A stretch of 64,000 nucleotides of DNA from Combretum micranthum (Eukaryota > Streptophyta > Magnoliopsida > Myrtales > Combretaceae): contig JAMXBD010004295.1 of the NCBI GenBank assembly GCA_024138025.1, forward strand, positions 1 through 64,000, written 5' to 3'. Both the position numbers and the translations under genes were made by a program. The notes beneath the pieces are model-generated. The model worked only from the letters and a program-made list of their open reading frames with translations, had not been told where the DNA came from and searched no databases. This document shows, piece after piece, positions 22,572 to 35,426 of the stretch (within the stretch, counting starts at the first letter, position 1; the number at the start of each line of letters is the position of its first letter).

Positions 22572-25078
22572 ATCAAAAAGAATTTCTTCTTTTCATTTGA
22601 AGTCATATCTTGAGGCAGAACTTTAGCAACAAGATAATTAGCAAAATTTGCAAACCAAGGAGTGTCAAAATTTCTTACCTTCCTTATGGTATACAATCTT
22701 TCCTCCGGAAATTCATCATTGATATCTTCTTCTTTCAACTCCTCTAAATAAGGATTTTCCAACCGGGACAAGTGGTCGGCTGCAAGATTTTCTGCTCCTT
22801 TTTTATCTCGGATTTCCAGATCAAATTCTTGTAGGAGAAGAATCCATCGAATGAGGCGAGGCTTTGCATCTGATTTTGACAAAAGATATTTAAGTGCAGA
22901 ATGATCAGTATAAACAATTACTTTTGATAAAATCAGATATGGTCGAAACTTATCGAAAGCAAATACCACAGCTAATAATTCTTTTTCAGTGGTAGTGTAG
23001 TTTTCTTGAGCACTATTGAGCGTTCGACTAGCATAATAAATGGGCTGGAAATGCTTTTCTCTCCTTTGTCCCAATGCAGCCCCAACCGCATAGTCGCTTG
23101 CATCACACATCAATTCAAATGGTAAATCCCAATTTGGGGCTATCATGATTGGTGCACTAATTAATTTTTTCTTTAGGAGGTCGAATGCTTCATGACAATC
23201 TCTATTAAAATCAAATGGTGCATCCTTTTCTAGAAGCCTAGTAAGAGGTCGGGCTATCTTAGAAAAGTCTTTAATAAACCTCCTATAAAATCCTGCATGA
23301 CCAAGAAAACTACGAATTGCCTTCACCGATGTTGGAGGAGGAAGCTTAGAAATAATTTCAACTTTTGCTTGATCAACTTCAATTCCTTTGTGAGATACTT
23401 TATGACCTAGAACTATGCCTTCTTTACACATAAAGTGGCATTTTTCCCAATTAAGTACCAAATTAGTTTTCTCACAACGGATCAACACTTGCTTCAAATT
23501 TTTAAGACAATCACTAAATGAATCTCCAAAAACAGAAAAATCATCCATAATATTTTCCACCAAGTCATCAAAAATAGCTAACATACACCTTTGAAAAGTG
23601 GCAGGTGCATTACATAGCCCAAAAGGCATCCGTCTATAGGCATAAGTACCGTAAGGACAAGTAAAAGTAGTCTTTTCTTGATCCTCAGGAGCAATTGGTA
23701 TTTGGAAGTATCCAGACATACCATCCAAATAACAATAAAACATATGACCTGCTAATCTTTCTAGCATCTGATCTATGAAAGGCAAAGGGAAATGGTCCTT
23801 GCGAGTAGCTTCATTAAGTTTTCTATCAATACACACTCGCCAACCCGTGACTGTCCGCATAGGGATCAATTCATTTTTCTCATTCGGGACCACAGTCATC
23901 CCTCCTTTCTTAGGTACAACTTGTACCGGACTCACCCATGGACTATCAGAAATTGGATAGATTAGTCCAGCATCCAAAAGCTTAATGACCTCTTTTTTGA
24001 CTACATCTTTCATATTTGGATTCAACCTTCTTTGGGGTTGAACAACTGGTTTGAATCCTTCCTCCATTAAAATTTTATGAGTACAAAAAGAGGGGTTAAT
24101 ACCTTTGATATCAGAAATTTTCCAAGCAATTGCTTGCTTATGTTCTTTAAGAACATCCAATAATTGCTTCTTCTGATCATTATTCAAATCAGAAGCAATT
24201 ATCACTGGTAATTTGGAATTTTCCTCTAAAAAGGCATATTCCAAATATTCAGGGAGTTGCTTCATTTCTAATACTGGTGGTTCTTCAATAGATGGTTTCA
24301 ATTTTACCTCATCTATGGATAATTTTTCAAATCCTTTCTTATTTGAAAATTCTTCACACTCCTCAAGTTGAGATCTAATTGCTTGCACTTCAGAATTCAT
24401 TTCTCCACTCTCATCTCTACCAGTCAAACTTAATTCCAAGATATCCCTGCATAAAAAATTAGGCATACAATCCAAAACAGAAGTGTCAACAATATCAACA
24501 CTAAAACATGAATCATCAAATACCATGGGCTTTTTCATTACTGCTGAAATTTGAACTATGAGTTCTTCGTCACCAACTCGGAGTGTCAACTTCCCGTCTC
24601 CCACATCAATAATGGCTCTTGCAGTGGCTAGAAAAGGTCGCCCCAAAATCAAAGGTACTTCTCCATCCTCATCCATTTCTAGAATCACAAAATCAACAGG
24701 AAATATAAAATTCCCTACTTTTACTAATAAATCCTCTATGATTCCTCTAGGTAATTTAACAGATCTATCTGCTAATTGTAAACTCATCTTTGTTGGACGA
24801 GGTTCTCCTAACCCTAATTTTCTGAAAAATGAATAAGGCATTAGATTGATACTAGCACCTAAATCTGCTAAAGCTTTTTCAACAGTCAATTCTCCAATAA
24901 CACAAGGAATAGTAAAACTACCAGGGTCTTTCAATTTGGCTGGCAATTTATTCTGAATTATTGCAGAACATTCGGCTCCTACTATAGCAGTAGAAACATC
25001 CTCAAGTTTCCTTTTGTTGGATAACAATTCCTTCAAAAATTTTGCATATTTAGGCATTTGAGAAAGTGCCTCCACCAA
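22568..25078 (-). CDS. pol: Athila protease, reverse transcriptase and RNase H
   Basis: An 836-residue open frame. An aspartic protease has its active-site DLGAS at residues 72-76 and a second-half LILGRPFL block near 143-150. The reverse transcriptase follows, with [10 protein letters not shown] (about 451-460), [16 protein letters not shown] (about 481-496) and catalytic MDDF at 511-514. RNase H comes next, with [13 protein letters not shown], the [14 protein letters not shown]lu and [11 protein letters not shown]sp. It copies the element RNA into DNA. The frame joins gag upstream (near 25150) and integrase downstream (near 22573) through single-base shifts. The open frame is intact for its whole length, so the element moved recently in evolutionary terms. 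Confidence 0.95.
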   Translation of the reverse strand: MVEALSQMPKYAKFLKELLSNKRKLEDVSTAIVGAECSAIIQNKLPAKLKDPGSFTIPCVIGELTVEKALADLGASINLMPYSFFRKLGLGEPRPTKMSLQLADRSVKLPRGIIEDLLVKVGNFIFPVDFVILEMDEDGEVPLILGRPFLATARAIIDVGDGKLTLRVGDEELIVQISAVMKKPMVFDDSCFSVDIVDTSVLDCMPNFLCRDILELSLTGRDESGEMNSEVQAIRSQLEECEEFSNKKGFEKLSIDEVKLKPSIEEPPVLEMKQLPEYLEYAFLEENSKLPVIIASDLNNDQKKQLLDVLKEHKQAIAWKISDIKGINPSFCTHKILMEEGFKPVVQPQRRLNPNMKDVVKKEVIKLLDAGLIYPISDSPWVSPVQVVPKKGGMTVVPNEKNELIPMRTVTGWRVCIDRKLNEATRKDHFPLPFIDQMLERLAGHMFYCYLDGMSGYFQIPIAPEDQEKTTFTCPYGTYAYRRMPFGLCNAPATFQRCMLAIFDDLVENIMDDFSVFGDSFSDCLKNLKQVLIRCEKTNLVLNWEKCHFMCKEGIVLGHKVSHKGIEVDQAKVEIISKLPPPTSVKAIRSFLGHAGFYRRFIKDFSKIARPLTRLLEKDAPFDFNRDCHEAFDLLKKKLISAPIMIAPNWDLPFELMCDASDYAVGAALGQRREKHFQPIYYASRTLNSAQENYTTTEKELLAVVFAFDKFRPYLILSKVIVYTDHSALKYLLSKSDAKPRLIRWILLLQEFDLEIRDKKGAENLAADHLSRLENPYLEELKEEDINDEFPEERLYTIRKVRNFDTPWFANFANYLVAKVLPQDMTSNEKKKFFLI

Positions 25079-26702
25079 AGGTATATTGATGTGAAGTTGC
25101 TTAAAAAGCTCCAGGAATTTTCCAAATTGTTCCTTGTCACGTTCCTGGTTAGACGAGCAGGATAAGGAATAGGAGGAGTAAATACTTTTACCTCAGATGG
25201 TTGTTTCTTTTCTTGTGGAACTGTCTCATCCATTGTATTTGGAATTGATTCTCTTTCTGGTTCCTTTCTTTTTCTGGATTCCAACTCTTTTCCACTTCTC
25301 AAAGTAATGGCCTTTGCTTGTTCCTTGGGGTTCTCCTCAGTATTACTAGGGAGTGAACCATGCTGTCTTTCAGATAACATTTTAGCAAGTTGCCCAATCT
25401 GATTTTCCAGATTATGAATAGAGGCTTCTTGGTTCCGGTGACGAGCTTCTGAATTTTGGTGGCGAGTTTCAGTGTTTTGGATAAGTTGTGTCATAAGTTC
25501 TTCCAACTAGGCTTCTTTTCTTGTGGAGGTGGTGGTAATTGAGGAAGTTGTTGTGGTGGTGGTAATTGTGGCTTTTGATAACTAGATGAAAAATTTGAAA
25601 AATTTGGTCTTTGCACATTTTGATTATTGGCATAGGAGAAATTTGGATGATTTCTCCATCCTGGGTTATAGGTTTGACTATATGGATTGTTTTGATATCT
25701 TCCTTGATTTCCCAAATAGTCAACTTGCTCATGATCTCCCAGATAATAAGTTTCCTAGAAATTTCCATGGTGTGCTTGTAGTGCTTCAGATTTGGAACTT
25801 TTTGCTTCCATCACCTGTTTACTCAAAGCATCCATTTTAGCAAGAATAGCAGTCATCATATCAATTTCATACTTACCTGCTACCTTTTGCTTTCCTTTGT
25901 TGTTACCCCACAAATAGTTGTTTTTCGCCATATCCTCAAATAATTTCAATGAATCCTCGGGTGTCTTTGAATTCAATGTACCACCTGCTGCAGCATCTAC
26001 TAATTGACGAGTTGCTGTATTAAGACCATTGTAGAAAGTCTGGACTTGCATCCAATTGGGTAGTTGATGATGAGGACATTTTCTTAATAAATCTTTCCAC
26101 CTCTGCCAAGCGTCATATAAAGTCTCATCATCCTGTTGGCTAAATGATGAAATATCATTTCTCAATTTGGCAGTTTTGGAAGGTGGAAAATAATTATCAA
26201 GAAATTGTTCAACCATATTTTTCCATGTTGTTATAGCTCCTGGCCCCAATGATGTCAACCACTGTTTGGCTCTTCCTCTCAAAGAAAAAGGAAAAAGACG
26301 CAACCTTATTGCATCATCAGTCACTCCATTATTCTTGAATGTCTCACAGATTTCCAAGAATGTTTGAATATGAGCATGTGGATCTTCGTCAGGTAGACCA
26401 TCAAACTGGCAATACTGCTGCAACATTTGAATTACCACACTCTTGATTTCAAAATTATTTGCTGCTATGGGTGGTTTCACAACAGTTGGACCAGTACCCT
26501 CAAGAGTAGGTCTGGCATAATCCATATTAGTTTTGGGAACTTCTTCATTGGTATCAGCCATGAGTGGATCTCTTACTTCTGGAACTTCTTCTTCAAAGAC
26601 CAATTCTCTAGCAACGCTCCTTAATCTTCTATGGAAAGTTCTGTCTATTTCGGGATCTTGATCAAGAAGTCTGGAAAGTGAACTTCGTGTCATGCAATGC
26701 AC
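25079..26702 (-). pseudogene. gag: Athila Gag, broken by one TAG and two frame shifts
   Basis: Structural Gag. On the minus strand it begins at 26702 with a short basic N-terminus. The gag capsid domain holds the RLRLFPFSLRGRAKQWL and ITTWKNMVEQFLDNYFPP blocks, followed by an Asn/Tyr/Pro-rich region (25500-25715) and a Gln/Glu-rich linker with NQIGQLAKMLSER that leads into pol. It breaks at an in-frame TAG (25755-25757), at a shift near 25508 and at a shift near 25150. Each shift fits one missing base. No CCHC zinc knuckle was seen. Confidence 0.9.
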
Positions 26703-26816
26703 TTTAACAAAAATTGAAGTTAAATTCCTTCAAGTTATGAGTGATGAAGAAAAATAATTTATTATACAAAGAAAAGTTAAATTAGTAAAAACGAAGTTTT
26801 CCTAATATTACTCGAT

Positions 26817-26834
26817 TCCCCGGCAACGGCGCCA
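26817..26834 (-). other. Athila primer-binding site (tRNA-Asp type)
   Basis: On the minus strand TGGCGCCGTTGCCGGGGA lies 6 bases after the LTR end. This primer site is characteristic of Athila/Tat elements and matches the 3' end of a plant tRNA-Asp by recall. Confidence 0.9.
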
Positions 26835-26840
26835 AAAACT

Positions 26841-28311
26841 TGTTGTGTGAAAACACTAAGTTTATAATTTGTAAATCCTATTAATTCTAATTTCACACAA
26901 AGGCAGAGTACCTATCATGTAGTGTAGGAATTAAATCGGAATCGTCCTCAGGGAATAAGTAAATACTAGTAATTACTTTAATTTTTACTATCTAACTAAT
27001 TAACTTGATTGATTTTATACTAATTTTCTATTGATTAATTATTATTATGTAGAACAAAATAAATAAACAAATTCTAACTATGAACAAGATTCAATCAAGA
27101 TTGACAACCTAGATTTCATTTACTTCCTAATTATTATATGAATCATTGGTACTCAATTCTGAATTTTGGATTGAATTCTTTAAGCTGTAGAGTTCCTCAA
27201 TTAAACAGATAATTCTTTCAAATTTATCTATTTATCTAAACTTAAGCTAATCAATTAGAATGTCTTCTAAATTAATAGAAACTCAAGTTTGTATGAAGAT
27301 CATGACTCCTTCTAATTTATTATTCACAGAAAATTCTTGTAATTCTATGTCTAGAATTACAAACGAATCTCACCAATTTCATAAATCTAATCATGAAAGT
27401 AACCTTTCGGTTAACTAAAATGAAAATCAAAATTAACGTTGTACTCCGGAAATACAAAGTTAAACATATGTAAGAACATGAAATTGAACAAAAATACTTC
27501 AATCCTTCATTATGAGTCAATTTCTACACATAATAACGTTGGAAATAAACAAAACCCAGATTATACAAATTTACTCAAACATAGTCATAGATGATAACAA
27601 GTGAAATCTGACAAAAGAAGTAGAAATCATGATATCACCCTTTGAGAAATGAAGCTAAATCTTGCGATTCTTTCCTCCAAGTAATCTTGACTTGTTGTTG
27701 TAAATGGGTCTTCAAGAATCTTGCCCTTCGTTGTGTTTCTTCTCTTGAATCTCTCTCTTTCTATTCTGATATTGCGTTCTGCTTGTATGGTATGGTGTGT
27801 GTGTGTCGTGATTCTCTCCCTCTCTTCAATTTATAAAGAAATTTTGAGGTAGAAGAGTTGTAATACTTCATGAAGCTACGGGTCTTTTGGCTCCCAAATG
27901 GTCTCTTTGTAATGCCCAACCATTGTGTTTTTAAGAAGCAAGAAGTCACCATCCTTCGTAAAAATCGTGTCTTTTAAGGATAAAAATTCTGTCAAAAAGA
28001 CAGAGCAAAAAGACAGGCGTTTCAATATGTGTTGTCCCTCCTGCACTCCTCTTCAAAAGACAGTGTGAATTGACAGGGTGTGTCTTTCTGGTGTGTCCTT
28101 CTGATGTATCTTTTCCTTGCTATTTTGAACACTTTTGGTCTTCCATCTTTGTATTCTTGACCCATTTTGCTTTCTTTTATAAATTTTCTCCATTAATATC
28201 CTGAAAGCTAAATTAAATAATTTTAAGTGCAAAATTCATAATATTAATCAATAAAATGATTATTAAAATATAATTAAGCACTTATAATTTAGGAATAAAT
28301 TTGGTTTATCA
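26841..28311 (-). repeat. 5' LTR of the Athila element
   Basis: 1471 bp, nearly identical to 11724-13197, with a TATA-like TTTATAAA at 27830-27837. Differences between the two LTRs are a few substitutions and one-base gaps. Open frames inside it mirror those of the other LTR and have no domains. Confidence 0.93.
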
Positions 28312-28937
28312 CAACCGAACGCTGTGGGTGAGGACCTGGGGACTAGCAGTAGAAGGTCGAGGACCTTCAACCACGATTCTCTAACCTTTGATACGGAGGG
28401 GTAAATCGTTCTATATATGGTTTCGGATGACTATTATATTCGGTAATCATGTGATTGTTGCATTGAATTCATGGCATATGTGTGATTAAATAATAAAATT
28501 TTGAAAATGGGGTGCGAATGAAAAGGAATATCTCACTAAGTTAGTAGCTTATACCCCTATAGATTTTGTTGAAACAGGTATATTCGTGGATTAAATTGAG
28601 AATCATAACATTAAGGAAGTCATGGACGGATGATTAAGGATATGGAATCATACGATGAAGAATCTTGTAAGGTTCTTTATATGTGCTTAGAGACGTATAT
28701 CTATAACAGAAGAAATGCCCTAAGAATTGAAATGTGATATGATTAGTTTTATATTAAGTATTCTCCTTGTCTTGCTACTTATTTTTTCAATGTAAATTGC
28801 GCTACTCCGATGCGTTCCTTGGTTGTGATGTCGCCTTGTACATAATATGGAAGCCTTTGAATGACTAAGGTAGTCATTCCTAGGCTTTAGTATTGTGTAC
28901 GGCGGACTGCCCGTTTAGGGTACCCTCGGGGCGTGAC
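28312..28937 (+). mobile_element. right piece of family A LTR copy 3
   Basis: Resumes the LTR interrupted at 11723 and ends in CGGGGCGTGACA. It matches 10081-10721 with many single-base gaps (about 626 versus 641 bases). The hairpin at about 28405-28435 is degraded by such gaps. No primer-binding site follows; the sequence goes straight into LTR copy 4. Confidence 0.88.
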
Positions 28938-29895
28938 AATCTATCTATTCAACGTCGTACATCGATTAAATATCTACCCAATTCCTAAAAACGTAAATCG
29001 AAACAATAGATCCAAATACGCTTAACAACGAGATAATAAATCCTAATTCCTTTAGTAAAATTTTAGAATCACAAAATCCAAATTTTCACAAAAGTCAAAT
29101 TGAGTCAACTTAAACTAGACTCGGTTAAACGATCCCGAGAACTAAAAACAAATAAATAATCACGAATAAAATAAGATAAACCACAGACGTCGAGCTAGAA
29201 ATATAAAACGATCAAAACTGAAAAAATTTTACGATCTTACGAATAACTCAGTAAAATCGGAAATCAAACGGAACCTAAAGTCAACAAGCCTATAACGAAT
29301 AGTGTTTAAGATCCGGCAATCCCACGTTTTAAACCGTAGAAAACGAAATTAAGTTAATGGCTAGAATAGTTCGTAATAACGTAGGGTAACATAAAAATAT
29401 CAGATTCGCGAATTTTGAGTGACTTCGGACCCAAACGGGATTGGTTCTCGAAAAGCGTGTCCAGATCGGAATATTAAAAATATTCGTTTATACCAATAGA
29501 CTCGTAAAAATACAAGGATTCCAAAAATATCAGTTTTGGAATTTTTCGGTAGCTAAAATTACAGATATCGTATTATTACGCGTATTTTTATTACTACCGG
29601 TACTTTAATTGTCTAGTCTACTATTCATAGTACTTTTCTATATTCATTACTATTCACCTATCTCTATTTTTCTTACACCTATTTCTTACACCTAATATCT
29701 ATTTTTACTTTTTTCATTTCCAATACACCTTTATTCAATCAATTTTACACATTACTTCTTTATTATACAAACAAATAAAATAAAAACAATTTCTCTCCCC
29801 TCTAAAGCTCAAAACGGCACCCCCTCCCCTCTTGCATCCATTTATTTTTCTTTTTCAAATTATTTAATTACATCAAAAATTCACTCCAAAAATTC

Positions 29896-29903
29896 TATAA
29901 ATA
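29896..29903 (+). promoter_or_regulatory. TATA box of family A LTR copy 4
   Basis: TATAAATA in the context TTCTATAAATACCC, same position relative to the LTR end as in copy 2. Confidence 0.6.
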
Positions 29904-31814
29904 CCCTTCCTCTTTCATTCTTTCACAATTCATTCACTACCAAAACTCTCTCAAAATCTCTCCACAAATTTATTTCTTCAAGAATTCTCTCTACCAAAAC
30001 TTTTCAAACCAATTTCTCACAAAAACCATTCCTTATACATAAACTATCTATTACATACTACTACTCACATAATACCCCTTTCAACTACCATCTTCATACC
30101 TTTTACATACCTTAGGTAAATTTTCTTCCATCTATTATTCATCCATGTATGTAACTTAACATGATTATGGTGTTGTTTTGAAACTCATATGAGTAGTAAA
30201 AGCAACATGTTCATGTTTTGTTCTTGTACATAAGCTTCCTATTTTATTATGTTGTTATTTTATTGTGATTATTTGCTTATATATAGTATTATGTACCTTA
30301 TGTATATATATTTATTTAGAGCATATAAGCTTTGTTATTTATTTATTTTCAAGTTATGCAATTTATTTATTTTATGTTGATATTAAGACTAGTCTTTCTA
30401 GTCTTAGACTTGTCCATATCAAGTCAAAAAAATCTTTTATTTATTTCTTTAATCTTTCGAGACTAGTCCATTCTTAGTCCCGGATGCCTTGAGAAGCTAA
30501 GGCTCCAATACTTGATTGGGATTCCTTGATGAAGCTAAGGTTCCCAATGCTTGATATTTTATTTTCTTGCTCATTAATTATTTTTAGTATTTTCTTATGT
30601 TCTTATTATTTTATATGCTCATGATACTTGCATTTGCATAATGTTAATGTCTCAACTAGTCTAAAAATAGAATCTTGTTTTACTAAATGAACTCAAAGCT
30701 AAGTTTCCAATTATATGATTTACCACAAAAACATGAAGTTATTATCAACAACTAGAAATAGAATAATACAAGTTTTCTCAAGTAACAAAAATAGTTTTAT
30801 CAAGAAAACTTAAGAAATAAATGTTTTCCTTGTATTTTATGGTAAACTAAGTTTTAGAAAATAAATCATTCATATTGAAAGTTTGAGACTTAATTCTTTT
30901 CTAAAACTAAGGAACAAACTAGTTTTCAAATTAATATAAAAATCAACTCATAAGGAACCCACTTAGGAAAAGTAATGATTTTTGAAAGAAAGAACTTGTT
31001 TTCAGAAGAATAAAATAAAGTAAGGTTAGCAATAATGGATTTTATCAATAAAGACGATTCTTTTCAAAGAATGAAAGAACAAGTTTTAGGAAGCAAAGGC
31101 TTATATTTTAGAATAAATATAAGAAGACACGATTCATTTTCTAAAAACCATCCTAAATACAAAATTTATAAAAAGGTTTTTATCAACTTAATATACTTTT
31201 GATGAATTTGAACTTTAATCACTAGAAGGAAAATTTAATACAAGACTAAAGGATTAAGGAAAAATTCAACTTGTTTTGGAAGAAGAAATGAAGAAAATAA
31301 AATAAGAATATACTATTTATAACAACCTAGGAAAATATAAAGTTTCTTTAGATACTTGAAAGGAAATTTTCAAAACTAAGGTTTAAATGAATTGTTTTAT
31401 GAAATAATTGTTGAGACACTACCATTGGGATTTTGCATATAAAGTGAGCATACCTATATATTCAAAGTGTTTATCAAATATATTTATATTGTTACAAAAG
31501 GATTTTCTTTAAAATGGAGTTGAGTTAGAAAATGGATTTTGCAAAAGTTTAGAAAATTCGTTTTAAATCTGTACCTGACGTTTTCGGAACCCAAAGGACC
31601 TTATATGACAAAGATAACCTTAGAAATGGATAGATCTTTTCGAATAGGTAGAAAAAGGTATATCATATGCGAAATTCCGAGTTAAAATGAGCAAGTTATG
31701 GCCTTTTAAGTTGGAATTTCTTCTTATACGATTTTACCACGATTTTAAGTAAAGTTTAGATCTCCAAGAATAGAAATTCATGGAAGACTTATCCCGGGTA
31801 TTTCTTTTGTCTAG

Positions 31815-31877
31815 GTGACGAAGGATACAAGAATACCCTGAAGATTTCTACGACTAAGAAGATAGCGAAATGGACGA
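31815..31877 (+). other. putative leader mini-exon, family A LTR copy 4
   Basis: 63 nt between TTTCTTTTGTCTAG and GTGAGT; it begins GTGACGAAGG, intermediate between the family A and B forms. A few bases shorter than in copies 1 and 2. Confidence 0.42.
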
Positions 31878-32384
31878 GTGAGTTATTCTTCTAATTTCGT
31901 TACCTTGCTTGTGCTTGTAATGTAGTAGCATTAGTATACTAAGAAAAGATAAAAACGAATATATTTGGGGATTTCGGGATTATACCTATGATTCTATGTT
32001 TATCCCTGAAATGAGAATTAAGAATATCGCAACTTCGATCTGCTTGTTTAAATAATTTTGTTTACTTACTGGTATGATTGTTTATTGTTGCTAAATTGAT
32101 TGATTGCCCCTAATAAACTTAATAAGGTTGGACTAAGAACATTAAAACGTTCACGCATAGCATCCATCGAGTCACATCTATTTCCGAAGGCTGCTACTCC
32201 TACGCATAGAGTTGGATTGGCTATGATCGTGCGGTGCCACAGGCCATGTTCCTTCCTGGAGAATCAAATCACTCGGGGGAGAAGCGACTCTAGGTTCGGA
32301 GCCGAGCCAAACGAACGCTAGGGTGAGGACCTGGGGACTAGTAGAAGGTCAAGGACCTTCAACCCAATTCCTACCTTTGATACG

Positions 32385-32430
32385 GAGGGGTAAATCTGTT
32401 CTATATATAGTTTCCGGATGACTATATATA
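32385..32430 (+). other. GTAAATC motif plus hairpin, family A LTR copy 4
   Basis: Stem TATATATAG (32402-32410) with CTATATATA (32422-32430), nine Watson-Crick pairs. Copies 1 and 2 have G-U where this copy has A-U. The loop is the same 11 nt with TTCCGG. Confidence 0.5.
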
Positions 32431-33834
32431 TTCGGTAATCATGTGATTGTTGCATTGTATGAAACATTTGTGTGATTAAATAAATAAACTTGTTTGAAAA
32501 TGTGGTGCGAATGAAAAGAAATATCTCACTAAGCTAGTTGTAGCTTATACCCTATAGATTTTGTTGAAACAGGTATATTCGTGGATTGAATTTGAGAATC
32601 ATAACATTAGGAAGTCATGGATGGATGTTAAGGATATGGAATCATACGATGAAGAAATTTTGTAAGGTTCTTTATATGTGCTAACCTATATGATTAGAGA
32701 GTATATTTATAACAGAAGAACATGCCCTAAGAATTGAAATGTGATATGCTTATGTTTTATATTAAGTATTCTCCTTGCCTTGCTACTTATTTATTATCAA
32801 TGTAATGCGCTACTCCGATGCGGTTCCTTGGTTGTGATGTACGCCTTGTACAAAATATGGAAGCCTTTGCATGACTAAGGTAGTCATTCATAGGCTTTAG
32901 TATTGTGTACGGTGGACTGAGTTTAGGTACCCTGGGGCGTGACGATGAGATTAATGTGTAAAACAAAAGTAGAATCAAGATGGAAAATTTTGAGTTAGTT
33001 GTAGTATGTCAAATTGTAAAATGTAACTTTGGATGATGCTATGAAAACTTATTATTATCCAAGCTCAAAATAAAAGTTTTATGTATTAAATGAAGTCCTT
33101 AGGTAGTAAGTATAGTAAAGTCTTAAATTTTAATGCATTACACAAGTTTTTCCAAAAGGAATCATTCAAAAAAAAAAAAAGATTTCTAAAAATTCGGATT
33201 TTTGAGTAAATCCTATTTGAAAACATAAATTGCAAAATGTAAAATGTAATTTTTATGTAGAAATGAATGGTATTAGGTATATATGTTATGAAGACTCAAT
33301 TTTAACTAAAATAATAGAAATTCTAAGAATGAATTCCAAAATCACTAGTGTGCTGTCAAGTTGGAAAACTAGATTTTCATAAGTAGTTGTTATTGTGGTC
33401 TTGCAAAATAAAAGTTATAAAATTTTCCTTTAGCAAAAATCATCAAGATCATGCATACATTAACTCATCACATGTCATTCATGTTAGGAAATCATTCATA
33501 TTTCATGTATACTTGAATTATCAAATAGGAACATTTCAAATAACTACAAAACTATTTTCGGAAATGGAAATCGTTACTGATCAGATCTAATCCCGCTGTT
33601 TTGTGACCTAAATATTTTCAAAACTTGAAAATAATATTACAATTAGATAGATCTTTCGAAGTAGATAGAAATCAATATATAATTTGCGAACTTCCGAGTT
33701 AAAATGACCAAATTATGGTCGTTTTAAGTCGAGACTTCCGCAAATAGCGAGAATTACGATTTTGATTAGTTTTGATTTATAGTTTATATTAGTTAAGTGA
33801 TGAAATACTTATTAGGGTATTTCTTCCTTGTTAG

Positions 33835-33902
33835 GTGATCCCGAACCAACGAATCCTTACCACCTAATTACTATTACTAAAAGACCAGCGAACCATAGCC
33901 GA
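33835..33902 (+). other. putative leader mini-exon, family B LTR fragment
   Basis: 68 nt between TTTCTTCCTTGTTAG and GTGAGT, beginning GTGATCCCGA. Confidence 0.45.
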
Positions 33903-34393
33903 GTGAGTATCACTTCCGATTTCAATTATTGTTTGTGATTGTAATGATAGTTGCACTAGTTACTTAGCAAAGATAAAATGAATATGCATGATGGGGTTGA
34001 ATGGAATTATATATTTCTATTGTTGTTATGTGAAGTTGAATTTAAAGAATATCAAAGCGGGTGATTAATTATTGCTTGTATAGATGAGCTAGGATTGACT
34101 GTCTGTGGATATTGAGTGGTCGCCTAAAAGAATTGGTATAATTGATTATTTGGAATTGAAGATGAAATTGAACTCATTCATAACACGATGGGGATAGAGC
34201 ATTAGCATTTTTTGGTTTTCTGTAAGCCTAAACGGTGTAAATGTTGGTTAATTGTGATCCATAAAATAAATTATTGAATGGTTAATCGTGATCCATAAAA
34301 CGAATTATAAGTTAGTTGACTGTGATTCTAAACGACGTCGTACTGCAGGATTCGTTAATCTACTAACCTGGGATGGAGGGTGCAAGTTCATCC

Positions 34394-34420
34394 ACATATG
34401 ATTTCCGACTGGTCATATGT
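34394..34420 (+). other. hairpin, family B LTR fragment
   Basis: Stem ACATATGA (34394-34401) with TCATATGT (34413-34420), eight perfect pairs around the 11 nt loop TTTCCGACTGG. The preceding GGAGGG...ATCC motif is degenerate. Confidence 0.5.
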
Positions 34421-34942
34421 TTGATGAATTCACGTGTTTGATGCATATCATTTGTCTGATTAATTACTTATCTGATTAATATGTTACAATTGTGATCATG
34501 GAAGTTTTCACTCACTAAGCCAATATAGCTTACGCCCCTATAGTTTCTATTTGTTGCAGCACGAGTTTATTTAGCTTAGACCGAGACAGGCTACAGCTCA
34601 GGTAAAGGAGCTAAGCGTTTCCTATAGAAGTTGTATTCAAATTGTTTAGACTTCCACAAGAAACCAAAAGACTCTGCATGACTGTAATAGATCTTTAAAT
34701 ATTTTTTTGCGGGGGAATGCCCCTTAGATTTTGTAACTTATTGCATATGCGTTTTGATTTGTTATCTAATGCTATCGAACGTCAGGTTAAACCACTTAAC
34801 TCCATTGAATGGAGTATTCTACTGTCGTAAAGGGACGCCTTACATCTATACGAGACTCTTGAAAGACTTGGATAGTAATTCGAGAGTCTTATATGGTATG
34901 TGGCGGACTGTTACGTTTAAGATACCCCTATGGGGCGTGACA

Positions 34943-35263
34943 GAAAGGTGGAATTTTTAATTTAATACTCTCAATTCCCTTATGCCTATTATCTCTATCT
35001 CCTTGCCTCATGTTTCTTTCACTATTCCTATCAGATTCTTCACTATGTCTACCATGACTGGATCCACTCTAACTTCTCCTATCTCTTACTTCCAATCTTT
35101 CCAATATCCTCCCGATAGCCTCTTTCATCCTATTCACTCTTGTTTGTAATTGAGTGAATTCTTGCCTTGTCATGACATCCCCTTCGCCATTATTGTTAAT
35201 TCTTCTTCTAGCCCTAAGGTTATTTTCATTAATACTATTGCTTCCATCCAACGACATCTCCAC
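34943..35263 (-). pseudogene. N-terminal Gag fragment of gypsy element E
   Basis: On the minus strand a start at 35263 opens into a charged, coiled-coil-prone N-terminus (TRQEFTQLQTRVNRMKEAI). After a frame change near 35070 come an Arg/Asp/Ser-rich stretch and IKLKIPPF, the start of a gag domain common in plant gypsy elements. It is cut exactly where the family B LTR ends (34942), so the B insertion or a deletion removed the rest. Confidence 0.7.
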
Positions 35264-35410
35264 AATTCCAACAACAGCAAAACAACAGTAATTCCCAATT
35301 TAGCCACAGCAGAAATTTCAAAATAAAAGAAATCAAGAAGAAATTCTTTTTTTTTTTTTTAAAACCAACCTGAAAACAATCTGCGTCAAACAACAATTCT
35401 CTGCAAACTT

Positions 35411-35424
35411 TTGCTCTGATACCA
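35411..35424 (-). other. primer-binding site of element E
   Basis: On the minus strand TGGTATCAGAGCAA, 2 bases from the LTR end GATCGCGTCA, followed downstream by the gag fragment. Confidence 0.88.
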
Positions 35425-35426
35425 AA

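Larger units (their letters stand above)
11724..28311 (-). mobile_element. Athila-type Ty3/gypsy element, nearly full length
   Basis: A minus-strand element bounded by two LTRs of about 1.47 kb. It has a TGGCGCCGTTGCCGGGGA primer-binding site next to the 26841 LTR and a polypurine tract next to the 13197 LTR. Order on the minus strand is gag, protease/RT/RNase H, integrase, hairpin repeats, ATHILA ORF. Without the 3657 bp family C insertion it is about 12.9 kb, in the range of Athila elements. The two LTRs are very similar, implying fairly recent insertion. All frame breaks seen are single-base, as though one base had been dropped, plus one in-frame TAG in gag. Flanking CAAC is a 4 bp (or imperfect 5 bp) target duplication. 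Confidence 0.95.
28938..32944 (+). mobile_element. family A LTR copy 4, 5' end missing
   Basis: Matches the family A LTR from about base 240 to its end but is more diverged than the other copies, so it is older. The missing first 240 bases probably lie left of the window, with the rest of the nest inserted between. TATAAATA is at 29896, followed by a leader of about 215 nt with no ATG at all and CTTAG|GTAA at 30115/30116. It ends GGGGCGTGACG instead of GACA. Confidence 0.88.
32945..34942 (+). mobile_element. 3' part of a family B LTR
   Basis: Matches the last 2 kb of the LTR at 45794-51317, from the AAAATTCGGATTTT region to the ending TGGGGCGTGACA. Its 5' part is absent, consistent with the family A copies having inserted into it and its start lying left of the window. 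No genes. Confidence 0.85.
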